From Nocardioides lijunqiniae (GTDB lineage: Bacteria > Actinomycetota > Actinomycetes > Propionibacteriales > Nocardioidaceae): a DNA stretch of 39,277 nt. Shown here in pieces: positions 21,232 through 29,576 of the stretch. The notes below the pieces were generated by a model. It saw only the letters and a list, made by a program, of their open reading frames with translations, did not search any database and was not told where the DNA came from. The position numbers and the translations under genes were made by a program. The DNA lies in the NCBI RefSeq assembly GCF_015024225.1, contig NZ_JACJGM010000042.1, positions 1-39,277 of the forward strand, given 5' to 3'. The stretch's first letter is position 1; each line of letters starts with the position of its first letter.

Positions 21232-24080
21232 CGGACGGCCTCCTCGTCGCGACGGTCGATCGCCTCGGCGAGCACCTGCGCCAGGTGGCGGCCGCCGCGC
21301 GGGGCGAGGTCGTCGAGCTGGGTGCGGCAGGAGAAGCCGTCGGCGAGCACGGCGGTCTCGCCGTCGGCCGCGCGGACCGCCGGGAGCAGGTGCTGCTCGG
21401 CCACGGCCACCGAGACGTCGTAGCGCTCGGGCACCACGCCGAAGTTGCCCGCCAGGCCGCAGCACCCGTCGAGCACCTGCGCCTCGACGCCGGCCCGCCC
21501 GAGCAGCTCGCGGTCCGCGTCGAACCCGAGCACCGCGTGGTGGTGGCAGTGCGGCTGCACCACGGCCCGCCCGCCCACCGCGGGCGGTGACCAGACCGGC
21601 GTACGGCGGAGCAGCTCGGCGAGCGTCACGACCGCGCCCGCCACGACGCGCGCCTCGGCGGTGCCCAGCAGCTCGACGGCGTCGCTGCGCAGCACCGCGG
21701 TGCAGGACGGCTCCACGCCGACGACCGGCACGCCGGCGGCGGCGGCCGGGTGCAGGGTCGCCACGGTCTCGCTGAGGAGGCGACGCGCGCCGTCGAGCTG
21801 CCCGGTGGAGATCCAGGTCAGGCCGCAGCACACCCGGCTCTCGGGCAGCTGGGGGCGGTAGCCGGCGTCCTCGACGACCCGGACGAGGGCGTGGCCGACC
21901 TCCGGTGCGAAGTACTCGGTGAAGGAGTCGACGAAGAGCACCACCGGCTCGCCGTCGGGGCGACGCGTCGGCGCCGTCCGGCGGAACCACGCGCTGAACG
22001 ACTCCTCCGCGAAGTCGGGCAGGGAGCGCCGCTGGTCGACGCCGGCGGCGGCGAGCGCGAGCCGGCGCAGGGGCCGCAGGGCCATCAGCCGGTTCACCAG
22101 CCGGGCGACCGGCTGCGCGAGCCGCGCCCACCGGGGCAGCCACCCCAGCGAGTAGTGGGTGACGGGGCGCAGCCGGCGCCGGTAGGTCTGGTGCAGCACC
22201 TCGGCCTTGTACGTCGCCATGTCGGTGCCGGTCGGACAGTCCGACGCGCAGCCCTTGCAGGCCAGGCAGAGGTCGAGCGCGTCGTGCACCTCGGGAGCGC
22301 GCCAGTCCTCGACCGGCGAGGTGGAGCTGAGCATCTCCTGCAGGGCGCGCGCCCGCCCGCGGGTGGAGTCCTTCTCCTCGCGCGTGGCGGCGTACGACGG
22401 GCACATCACGCCGCCGGTGAGCCGGGTGTCGGCGGTGCACTTGCCGACGCCGGTGCACCGGTGGACGGCCTGGGAGAAGTCACCGTCGTCGTGCTCGTAC
22501 AGGAAGGCCAGCGGCGCGCGGGGCCGCTCGGCCGCGGCCAGCCGGATCCGGGCGCCGACGGGCTCGGGGTCGACGAGCACCCCGGGGTTGAAGACGTTGC
22601 CCGGGTCGAGCGCGTGCTTCAGGGCGGAGAACGCCTGGAGCGCCTCGGGGCTGTACATGATCGGCAGCAGCGCGCTGCGCGCCCGCCCGTCGCCGTGCTC
22701 GCCGGACAGCGACCCGCCGTAGCCGGCGACCAGGGTGGCGGCCTCCTCGAGGAAGGTGGCCAGCTGCGCCGGGCCGTCGGGCTCGCCGAGCCGGAAGTCG
22801 AGGCGCACGTGGAGACAGCCGTCGCCGAAGTGCCCGAACGGCATGCCGGTGAGGTCGTGCTGCTCCAGGAGTCGGTCGAAGTCGCGCAGGTAGTCGCCGA
22901 GGCGGTGGGGCGGCACGGCCGCGTCCTCCCAGCCGGCGTGGGCCGGTCGCCCCGACGGCGAGCGGCCGGCCAGCCCGGCGCCGTCCTCGCGGATCCGCCA
23001 CAGCGGGGCGATCTCGCGGGGGTCGGTGACGACGCGGTGGTCCAGGGGGGCGAGGTCGCGGGCGAGGTCGGCTGCCCGGCGCACGAGCTCGCCGGGCTCG
23101 TCGCCGGCGAGCTCGACGAACAGCCACGCGGCGCCCCGCGGCAGCGGCGGCACGGCGTCGGGGCCCTTCCGATCGACGAGCGTCCCGACGATGCGGCGGT
23201 CGAGGCCCTCGCAGGCGGTGGGGCGGTGGGGCAGGACGGCGGGTGCGGCGTCGCCGGCGGCGGCGATGTCGGGGAAGCCGAGCACCACCAGCAGCCGGTG
23301 TGCGGGGTCCTCGACCAGCCGCACGGTGGCCTCGGTGACGACGCCGAGCGTGCCCTCGCTGCCGACCAGTGCCCGCGTCAAGTCGAAGCCGCGCTCCGGC
23401 AGGAGGTGCTCGAGCGCGTAGCCCGAGACCTGGCGCGGGAAGGTGCCGAGCTCGGTGCGGATCGTCGACAGGTGCGAGGAGGCGACCCGACGCAGCCCGT
23501 CCACCAGCGCCCGTCGCGGGTCGCCCGGGACGAGGTCGTCGACCCGGTCGGTGCGCAGGACGAGCCCGCCGGCGGTGAGGAGGTCCATGCCGACCACGTT
23601 GTCGCTGGTGCGTCCGTAGGCCAGGGTGCGGGAGCCACAGGCGTTGTTGCCGATCATCCCGCCGATGGTGCACCGCGAGTGGGTCGACGGGTCGGGGCCG
23701 AACCTCAGCCCGTGCCCCTGTGCCTGCCGCTGCAGGACGGCGTGCACCACACCGGGCTGCACGACCGCCGTGCGCGCCTCGGGGTCGATCGAGAGGACGG
23801 CGTCCAGGTGCCGGCCGAGGTCGAGGACCACGCCGTCGCCGATGGCGTTGCCTGCCACCGACGTGCCCGCGCCGCGGGAGGTGACCGGCACCCCCTCGGC
23901 GACGCACAGCTCCACGACGCGGGCCACCTCGTCGGCGTCACGCGGGCGCACCACCATGAGCGGCTCGACCCGGTAGATCGAGGCGTCGGAGGAGTAGACC
24001 GCCCGGCTCGTGGAGTCGTCGAGGACGTCCGCGACCCCGGCGGCCCGCAGGCGCGCGGCGAAGGAGCTGCCGGCGGCCAC
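21228..24080 (-). CDS. FAD-binding and Fe-S dehydrogenase, D-2-hydroxyacid type (YdiJ-like)
   Basis: This 950-residue three-part enzyme has an FAD_binding_4 domain (about 35-215; SRGAGTSVAGNAIGDGVVLD binds the pyrophosphate), a C-terminal FAD-oxidase domain (about 215-490), then a ferredoxin-like part. The clusters are marked by CTGVGKC near 545 and CLACKGCASDCPTG near 610. Two CCG-type motifs, VCCGLTW (about 750) and GCCGLAG (about 877), suit heterodisulfide-reductase-like cofactor binding. E. coli YdiJ, of this build, oxidises D-2-hydroxyglutarate; D-lactate is the main alternative. The GTG start shares one base with the previous stop (TAGTG), and lhgO follows with a four-base overlap. Confidence 0.88.
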   Translation of the reverse strand: MAAGSSFAARLRAAGVADVLDDSTSRAVYSSDASIYRVEPLMVVRPRDADEVARVVELCVAEGVPVTSRGAGTSVAGNAIGDGVVLDLGRHLDAVLSIDPEARTAVVQPGVVHAVLQRQAQGHGLRFGPDPSTHSRCTIGGMIGNNACGSRTLAYGRTSDNVVGMDLLTAGGLVLRTDRVDDLVPGDPRRALVDGLRRVASSHLSTIRTELGTFPRQVSGYALEHLLPERGFDLTRALVGSEGTLGVVTEATVRLVEDPAHRLLVVLGFPDIAAAGDAAPAVLPHRPTACEGLDRRIVGTLVDRKGPDAVPPLPRGAAWLFVELAGDEPGELVRRAADLARDLAPLDHRVVTDPREIAPLWRIREDGAGLAGRSPSGRPAHAGWEDAAVPPHRLGDYLRDFDRLLEQHDLTGMPFGHFGDGCLHVRLDFRLGEPDGPAQLATFLEEAATLVAGYGGSLSGEHGDGRARSALLPIMYSPEALQAFSALKHALDPGNVFNPGVLVDPEPVGARIRLAAAERPRAPLAFLYEHDDGDFSQAVHRCTGVGKCTADTRLTGGVMCPSYAATREEKDSTRGRARALQEMLSSTSPVEDWRAPEVHDALDLCLACKGCASDCPTGTDMATYKAEVLHQTYRRRLRPVTHYSLGWLPRWARLAQPVARLVNRLMALRPLRRLALAAAGVDQRRSLPDFAEESFSAWFRRTAPTRRPDGEPVVLFVDSFTEYFAPEVGHALVRVVEDAGYRPQLPESRVCCGLTWISTGQLDGARRLLSETVATLHPAAAAGVPVVGVEPSCTAVLRSDAVELLGTAEARVVAGAVVTLAELLRRTPVWSPPAVGGRAVVQPHCHHHAVLGFDADRELLGRAGVEAQVLDGCCGLAGNFGVVPERYDVSVAVAEQHLLPAVRAADGETAVLADGFSCRTQLDDLAPRGGRHLAQVLAEAIDRRDEEAVR

Positions 24081-25054
24081 TAGCGGTCGAGGAAGGGCAT
24101 GGCCAGCGGCCGCATCGGGGCGGCCGTGGCCCCGCGCAGCTTGATGCCCGCGCCGATGAAGGCGAACTCGTAGAGCTTCTCCTGCGAGAGCCTCTCCATG
24201 TCGACGACCTCCATGATCGGGATCCCGGCCTCGGCGAACAGGTAGGTGTGCACGGGCAGCCAGTTCCCCTCCTCGGTGGAGGGGATCTGCTCGAAGGACA
24301 GGTTGTCAGAGCAGACCACGGCGGCGCCGCCGCGCGCCAGGAACTCCGCCCCGTCGCGGGTGCAGCCGGCCTCGTTGGTGATGTAGGCCTGCGGGTCGTC
24401 CCACAGCGTCATCTGGCCACCGCGGATCAGCACGACGTCACCCACGCGCAGCTCGACCTCCTGCTTGCGGGCGGCGTCGGCCAGGTCCTGCGCGGTGATG
24501 CCGTAGCTCTGCGGCAGGACGTCGACGCCGTGCAGCGCGGCGACGTCGAGCATCAGCCCGCGGGCGATGATCGGCGGCTGCTTCTCCGCGCCGGCGCACA
24601 TCCAGTGCCGCGCTCCCAGGTACTGATCGGCGTCGAAGTTGTTCCAGATCTTGGTGCCGTAGCCGAAGTGGTTGAGCGTGTCGATGTGCGTGCCGCAGTG
24701 GGTGTACATGGACACCGCGTCCCCGGAGTAGCCGACCAGCTCGTTCTGCACGCCGAAGCCGGTGGAGTCGTCGAGCGCCGTGCCGCGAGGGGTGTTGGTC
24801 ATCCAGATCTGGTACGGCGGCTGGCCGGCCGCGGTGAAGGACGGCATGCCCAGGAAGTAGTCGACGCTCAGGTCGATCGTGTGCCCGGCGTCGGCGCGCG
24901 ACATGACGGCGCGCATCGACTCGGGCGTGATCAGGTTGAGCATCCCGATCTCGTCGTCCTCGCCGAACGGGCTGGTCGTGATCTGCCGGAAGGTCGCGGC
25001 GGTCGCGGCGATCTTGCGGGCGGTGGCCTCGTCGACAAAGTTGGTTCCGCACAT
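24080..25054 (-). CDS. cyclase-family metal-dependent hydrolase (kynurenine-formamidase fold)
   Basis: These 324 residues belong to the putative cyclase family, whose members include kynurenine formamidase and isatin hydrolase and which open cyclic or N-acyl amides using zinc or manganese. The metal motif HCGTHIDTLNHFGYG lies at about residues 119-133. A later Asp/His/Glu set typical of the family includes RGGQMTLWDD and LPVHTYLFAEAG. It lies three bases after the amidase gene and one base before the dehydrogenase, so the three work together. It most likely opens a lactam or cyclic imide, or hydrolyses a linear amide or ester. Confidence 0.85.
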   Translation of the reverse strand: MCGTNFVDEATARKIAATAATFRQITTSPFGEDDEIGMLNLITPESMRAVMSRADAGHTIDLSVDYFLGMPSFTAAGQPPYQIWMTNTPRGTALDDSTGFGVQNELVGYSGDAVSMYTHCGTHIDTLNHFGYGTKIWNNFDADQYLGARHWMCAGAEKQPPIIARGLMLDVAALHGVDVLPQSYGITAQDLADAARKQEVELRVGDVVLIRGGQMTLWDDPQAYITNEAGCTRDGAEFLARGGAAVVCSDNLSFEQIPSTEEGNWLPVHTYLFAEAGIPIMEVVDMERLSQEKLYEFAFIGAGIKLRGATAAPMRPLAMPFLDR

Positions 25055-25057
25055 GGT

Positions 25058-25957
25058 TCAGGCCCTTTCGGCGTCGGAGGTGAGGTCGGGCAGGCGGGTG
25101 AGCGCCTCGTAGAGATGGGGGCGGCGCCCGCTGAACAGCGAGATCGCGAAGTCGGCGTCGGGCACCACGATGTCCTTGTCGCGCGCGGTCAGGGGCGCGA
25201 TGTCGGCGACGACCAGTCCCTCCTCGCGCTCGCTGGTGGCCAGGACCGTGCCGACCGGGTCGATCACCTGGCTGCGACCGATGAAGGGCACGTTCCGCTC
25301 CTCGTCGCCCCGGTTGGCCGCGATCACGAAGACGTGGTTCTCCGCGGCGCGCACCCGGGTGTACAGCTCGGCGACGCGCTGCGCCGGCTCGGGCCAGTTG
25401 GTGGGGTTGACGATGATGTCAGCCCCGCCGAGCGCCAGGCACCGGGCCCACTCGGGGAAGCGCAGGTCGTAGCAGATGCTCAGCCCGACCACGCCGTACG
25501 GCGTGGTCACCAGCACCGGCTCGTTGTCCCCCGGCGTCACGAACCGGTCGGCGCCCAGGAACGGCAGGTGGGTCTTGCGGTAGTCGGCGCGCAGCCCGCC
25601 CGGCCCGAGCAGGACGGCGGTGTTGTGCACCGCGCCGCCCACCCGCTCCAGGAAGCCGATGACCACGACGAGGCCGAGCGACCCGGCGGCCGCGGCGACC
25701 GCCGCGACCTCCGGCCCGTCGCGGTCCAGCGCCACGGGCAGCATGTCGGCGAGGCTGTCGAAGACGTAGCCGGTGAGCCCGCACTCCGGGAGGACGAGCA
25801 GCTCGACGCCGCCCGCCCGCGCCTCGGCCATCACCTCGAGGGTGCGCTCGAGGTTGGCGGGCACGTCGGCGAAGACGCTGCCGATCTGGCCGGCCGCGAC
25901 GCGCACGGTGGTGTCGGGTGCGGGCCCGGTCGGGGGGAGGGTGCTGGGCATGGTCAT
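25058..25957 (-). CDS. carbon-nitrogen hydrolase (nitrilase superfamily), probable amidase
   Basis: This 299-residue amidase has the Glu-Lys-Cys triad in LPECGLTGY (about residue 59), YRKTHLP (about 130) and SICYDLRFPEWA (about 163), followed by NPTNWP. The superfamily hydrolyses amides such as omega-amides, N-carbamoyl groups and nitriles. The ICYDxRFPE and NPTNWP motifs also occur in Nit2-like omega-amidases that act on 2-oxoglutaramate, which would fit the 2-hydroxyglutarate enzymes downstream, but motifs alone cannot fix the substrate. The ATG overlaps the permease stop by four bases; a second ATG two codons on is possible. Confidence 0.9.
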   Translation of the reverse strand: MTMPSTLPPTGPAPDTTVRVAAGQIGSVFADVPANLERTLEVMAEARAGGVELLVLPECGLTGYVFDSLADMLPVALDRDGPEVAAVAAAAGSLGLVVVIGFLERVGGAVHNTAVLLGPGGLRADYRKTHLPFLGADRFVTPGDNEPVLVTTPYGVVGLSICYDLRFPEWARCLALGGADIIVNPTNWPEPAQRVAELYTRVRAAENHVFVIAANRGDEERNVPFIGRSQVIDPVGTVLATSEREEGLVVADIAPLTARDKDIVVPDADFAISLFSGRRPHLYEALTRLPDLTSDAERA

Positions 25958-26928
25958 CGTGCCTTTCGCTTGCGGTCCCAGGCGCCGTTCGCCACGATCG
26001 CGACGATCAGCACGACGCCGTAGGCCATCCGCAGCTCGAACGACGAGGCCTCGGTGAGGGTGAGGTAGTTCTGGATGAGGAAGAGCAGCACGGCACCGAC
26101 GGCCGCACCGAAGAGCCCGCCGCGGCCGCCGGCGAGGCTGAGACCGCCCAGGGCCACGGCCGCGATCGCCTGCAGCGTGTACGTCGGCCCGACGGTCGAG
26201 TCGGCACCGCCGAGCACCGCGGTGAGCACCAGGCCCGCCACGCCGGCCATGACGCCGGTGAGCAGGTAGGCGAGGAACCGCACGGCCGTCACGTTCACGC
26301 CGGCGGTGTAGGCCGCGCGGTCGTTCGAGCCGACCATCAGGAGGTTGCGCCAGTAGGCCGTGCGCGTCAGCAGCAGCCAGACGAGCCCCACGCCGAGGAT
26401 GACGTAGAGGACGTTGGGCAGGACTCCGTCGACGGAGGTGAACCACGACATCCACTCGGGAAGGAAGCCGGTGGGCGCGCCCAGGACCTGCGTGGCCAGC
26501 CCGGCGAAGACGAGGTACGTCGCCAGCGTCGCGATGATCGGCGGGATCCGCACGAGCGTGACCAGCGTGGCGTTGACGGCTCCCGCGGCCGCGCCGGTGA
26601 GGATCGCCGCGACGATGACCAGCCACGCGACCGAGAGGTCCCGCGGGATCAGCACCGCCGCGATCACGACGCTCACCAGCCCGGCGGTGGGGCCGACGGA
26701 CAGGTCGAGCCCGCCGCCGCCGCTGAGCACGACCGGCGCCTGGGCCATCGCGAGCAGGACGAGCGGGGAGGCGTAGACGAGGACCAGCTTCCAGCCGCCG
26801 TCCAGGAAGGTCTCGCTCTCGGACGCGGTGAGGAGCAGCATGACGCCGACGGCGACGAGCGCCGGGACGAAGTACGGGACCTTGCGGGCCACCGTCTGGA
26901 GCAGGGGCGTCGCGACGGTCGCGCTCAC
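25954..26928 (-). CDS. ribose-type ABC transporter permease (second)
   Basis: This 324-residue permease of the RbsC/BPD_transp_2 family has about nine membrane helices. The family motif GLDLSVGPTAGLVSVVIA is near residue 75, and the coupling-loop region GSNDRAAYTAGVNVTAVRFL near 200. GGADSTVGPTYTLQAIAAVA is typical of sugar and purine importers. The GTG start overlaps the ATPase stop by four bases (GTGA). With the permease at 28525 it should form a heterodimeric channel. Confidence 0.92.
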   Translation of the reverse strand: MSATVATPLLQTVARKVPYFVPALVAVGVMLLLTASESETFLDGGWKLVLVYASPLVLLAMAQAPVVLSGGGGLDLSVGPTAGLVSVVIAAVLIPRDLSVAWLVIVAAILTGAAAGAVNATLVTLVRIPPIIATLATYLVFAGLATQVLGAPTGFLPEWMSWFTSVDGVLPNVLYVILGVGLVWLLLTRTAYWRNLLMVGSNDRAAYTAGVNVTAVRFLAYLLTGVMAGVAGLVLTAVLGGADSTVGPTYTLQAIAAVALGGLSLAGGRGGLFGAAVGAVLLFLIQNYLTLTEASSFELRMAYGVVLIVAIVANGAWDRKRKAR

Positions 26929-28523
26929 AGCGTCACCTTCCGGTCGTGGGAGTCGTGGGGTGCGGGGCCGGCGGGCCCAGTAGGCCCGGCAGGGGCGTCG
27001 ACGTGGCGGCCGAACATCGCGGCGAGCACCGCGTCGTAGGTGAGCTCCTCGCCCTCGAGCACGTCGAAGACCCGCTCGGCCTGGCAGACCGCGACGCGGT
27101 CGCAGCAGGTGAGCAGCTCCTCGATCTCGGTCGAGAGCATGACCACGGTCGTGCCGGCCTCGGTGAGCTCGCGCAGGAGCGCGTAGAAGTCGCGCTTGGT
27201 GCCCAGGTCGACGCCGCGCAGCGGGTCGTTGAGGATCAGCACGTCCGGCTCGGCGGCCAGCCACCGACCGACCAGGACCTTCTGGGCGTTGCCGCCGCTC
27301 AGGCCGGTGATCGGGTACGACGGGTCGTGCGGCACCACGCCGAGGCGGCTCATCTCCTCGCGGACCCGCGCCAGCACCGAGGAGGCACGGAACACGCCCA
27401 CCCGGGAGTAGCGCGGGAGCGTGGCCAGGGAGAGGTTGTCGCCCACGGTCAGCGAGGGGAACAGCCCCTCCTCCTGACGCTTGCCGGGCACGTAGGCGAT
27501 GCCCGAGCGGAACGCCTGGCGGTAGCCCGTGACGCGGGTCCACGAGCCGTCGCGGTCGACCTCGACCCGGCCCGACGTCGACGGCCGGACGCCGGCGAGC
27601 ACCTCGACCAGGTGCGAGCCGCCCTGCCCGTCGAGGCCGCCGATGCCGAGGATCTCCCCGCGGCGTACGTCCAGGTCGAACGCCGGCGCCTGGGCGGCCA
27701 GGCCCAGCTCGACGCCGCGCAGCACGACGTCGGAGGCCTTCCGCGCGCGGGCCTCGGCCCGCACGTGGTGCTCGCCGGCATCGCTGCGACCGCTCATCAT
27801 CGACAGCAGACGGGCGGGCGTCGCCTCGTCCTTGTCGACGGTGCCGACCGTGCGGCCGGAGCGCTGCACGGTGGCACGGTCGATGAGGATCTCCAGCTCG
27901 TCCATGCGGTGCGAGACGAACAGGACGCTGCGCCCCTCGCGCCGGTGGTCGTCGAGCAGCGCGAACAGCCGGTCGCGGGTCGACAGGTCCAGCGCCGAGG
28001 TGGCCTCGTCGAGGATCAGCAGGCGCCACGGCCGGACCAGGGCGCGGGTTAGCGTGAGCACCTGTCGCTCCGCGAGCGAGAGGTGGTGCGGCGAGCTCTG
28101 CAGGATCGACGCAGGGGCGCCGAGCGACTGCACGACCTGCTCGGCGGCCTGGCGCTCGGCCCGCCCGGACCGGGCCCGGCGGAAGATGCCGTCGGTGCCG
28201 GCGAAGACGTTGTCGATGCCCGAGCACTCGTCGGAGACCAGCGTCTCCTGGAAGACGGTGACGATCTCGTGGCGCTGGGCCGCCGCCGGCGAGCGCAGTT
28301 CGACGGCCCTGCCGCCGACCCGGACCTCACCCTCGGTCGGGCGCATGATGCCGCTCAACAGCTTGACGACGGTGCTCTTGCCGGAGCCGTTCTCGCCCAC
28401 GAGGCCGTGCACCTCGCCCGGCGCGATGCTCAGGCGGCAGTCGCTCAGGGCGACGGTGGGGCCGTAGCGGTGGGTGATCCCGGCCAGCTCGACGACCGCC
28501 GGCTCGATGGGTGGAGTGCTCAT
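26925..28523 (-). CDS. ribose-type ABC transporter ATPase with two ATP-binding domains
   Basis: This 532-residue RbsA/MglA-type protein has two ATPase halves. The first is intact: Walker A GENGSGKST at 43-51, signature LSLAERQ at 148-154 and Walker B LLILDEATSALD from 168. In the second half Walker A (GLDGQGGSH, 296-304) lacks Lys, as is usual in this family. LSGGN is present at 408-412. Walker B reads LILNDPLRGVD, so Asn432 and Asp433 replace the usual Asp-Glu pair. The second site therefore probably does not hydrolyse ATP. The start is the ATG one base after the previous stop; an upstream ATG ten codons earlier is weaker. The last 25 residues are a Pro/Gly/Ala tail. Confidence 0.92.
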   Translation of the reverse strand: MSTPPIEPAVVELAGITHRYGPTVALSDCRLSIAPGEVHGLVGENGSGKSTVVKLLSGIMRPTEGEVRVGGRAVELRSPAAAQRHEIVTVFQETLVSDECSGIDNVFAGTDGIFRRARSGRAERQAAEQVVQSLGAPASILQSSPHHLSLAERQVLTLTRALVRPWRLLILDEATSALDLSTRDRLFALLDDHRREGRSVLFVSHRMDELEILIDRATVQRSGRTVGTVDKDEATPARLLSMMSGRSDAGEHHVRAEARARKASDVVLRGVELGLAAQAPAFDLDVRRGEILGIGGLDGQGGSHLVEVLAGVRPSTSGRVEVDRDGSWTRVTGYRQAFRSGIAYVPGKRQEEGLFPSLTVGDNLSLATLPRYSRVGVFRASSVLARVREEMSRLGVVPHDPSYPITGLSGGNAQKVLVGRWLAAEPDVLILNDPLRGVDLGTKRDFYALLRELTEAGTTVVMLSTEIEELLTCCDRVAVCQAERVFDVLEGEELTYDAVLAAMFGRHVDAPAGPTGPAGPAPHDSHDRKVTL

Positions 28524-28524
28524 C

Positions 28525-29538
28525 TCACAGCCTCTGCGCGACGTGACGGTCACGGCCGTAGACCGTGATCAGGAGGAGGATGGCGATGCCGAGCATCACC
28601 TGCTGCATGTTGGGGCCGATCTCGAGGCCGACGAGCAGCGTCGTGAACATCGTGGTGACGAGCACCCCGGCGACGGTGCGGGCGTAGGTGCCGGCACCGC
28701 CGAGCAGGGAGGTGCCGCCCACGACGACGGCGGTGATGGTCGAGAAGAGGTACGGGTCGCCGATGCTCACCGAGGCCCCACCGCTGAAGCCCGCGAGCAG
28801 CAGCCCGGCGGCGCTCGCGCACAGCGCGCCGACGGAGTAGACGACCACGCGGATCATGACGGGGCGGACCAGCGCGAGCCGGGCCGCGCGCTCGTTGCTG
28901 CCGAGGGCGTAGAGGCGACGGCCGAAGACCGTGCGCCGCTCCACGGCCAGCACCACCGCGAGGGTGAGGAGCCACAGGACGACCGCCGCGGGGACGCCGA
29001 TCCCCCACAGCGACCCGACGGGCGAGACGGCGTCGGTGACGAACCCGGGCACGTCACCGCCGGTGTTGCCGTCGGTGGCGACCAGGACGGACCCGGTCAC
29101 GAGCGAGGCCATGCCGAGCGTGACCACCAGCGGGTGCAGCCCGAAGAGGCTGGACAGCAGCCCGTTGGCGGTCCCGATCGCGAGCGACACCACGGCCACC
29201 AGCAGCACGATGCGGCCGAAGCCCCACCCCTCGGCGTACAGGGTGGTCACCAGGACGTTGGCCATCCCGATGGTGGCGGGGATGGAGAGGTCGATGCCGC
29301 CGATCATCACGGCCCACGTCTGACCGACCGCGGCGAGCCCGAGGACGGACGCCAGGACCAGCAGGGACATGACGCCCGTCGTCGAGAGCACGCCCGGGGT
29401 CGTGAGCGTCAGGACGACGAACATGGCGACCGGGGACAGGTACACCAGCACGCTCGAGGCGCGCACGGCCCGGCGCTTCGGGGGCGGCGGGGACGCGGCG
29501 GCGACCGGCGCGTCCCCCTGGGTGATGGCGGTGGACAT
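28525..29538 (-). CDS. ribose-type ABC transporter permease (first)
   Basis: This 337-residue permease of the RbsC family has the conserved GGIDLSIPATIGMANVL near residue 80 and the coupling region GSNERAARLALVRPVMIRVV near 215. About 25 cytoplasmic residues rich in Pro and Arg come first. AGGAGAGG precedes the ATG. It follows the binding-protein gene after 27 bases, which include half of a 13-base tandem repeat. It pairs with the permease at 25954. Confidence 0.92.
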   Translation of the reverse strand: MSTAITQGDAPVAAASPPPPKRRAVRASSVLVYLSPVAMFVVLTLTTPGVLSTTGVMSLLVLASVLGLAAVGQTWAVMIGGIDLSIPATIGMANVLVTTLYAEGWGFGRIVLLVAVVSLAIGTANGLLSSLFGLHPLVVTLGMASLVTGSVLVATDGNTGGDVPGFVTDAVSPVGSLWGIGVPAAVVLWLLTLAVVLAVERRTVFGRRLYALGSNERAARLALVRPVMIRVVVYSVGALCASAAGLLLAGFSGGASVSIGDPYLFSTITAVVVGGTSLLGGAGTYARTVAGVLVTTMFTTLLVGLEIGPNMQQVMLGIAILLLITVYGRDRHVAQRL

Positions 29539-29550
29539 CGACCTCTCCTG

Positions 29551-29576
29551 GACTACTTGACGGGACTACTTGACGG
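29551..29576. repeat. 13-base tandem duplication across a stop codon
   Basis: GACTACTTGACGG occurs twice in a row (29551-29563 and 29564-29576). On the minus strand the first-read copy encodes the end of the binding protein (PVK and stop). The second copy lies just after the stop in another frame. Confidence 0.85.

Noticed and set aside
21750..24083. Long plus-strand frame opposite the FAD/Fe-S dehydrogenase
   Set aside because: Its composition is typical of an antisense shadow and the minus strand encodes clear FAD and Fe-S motifs.
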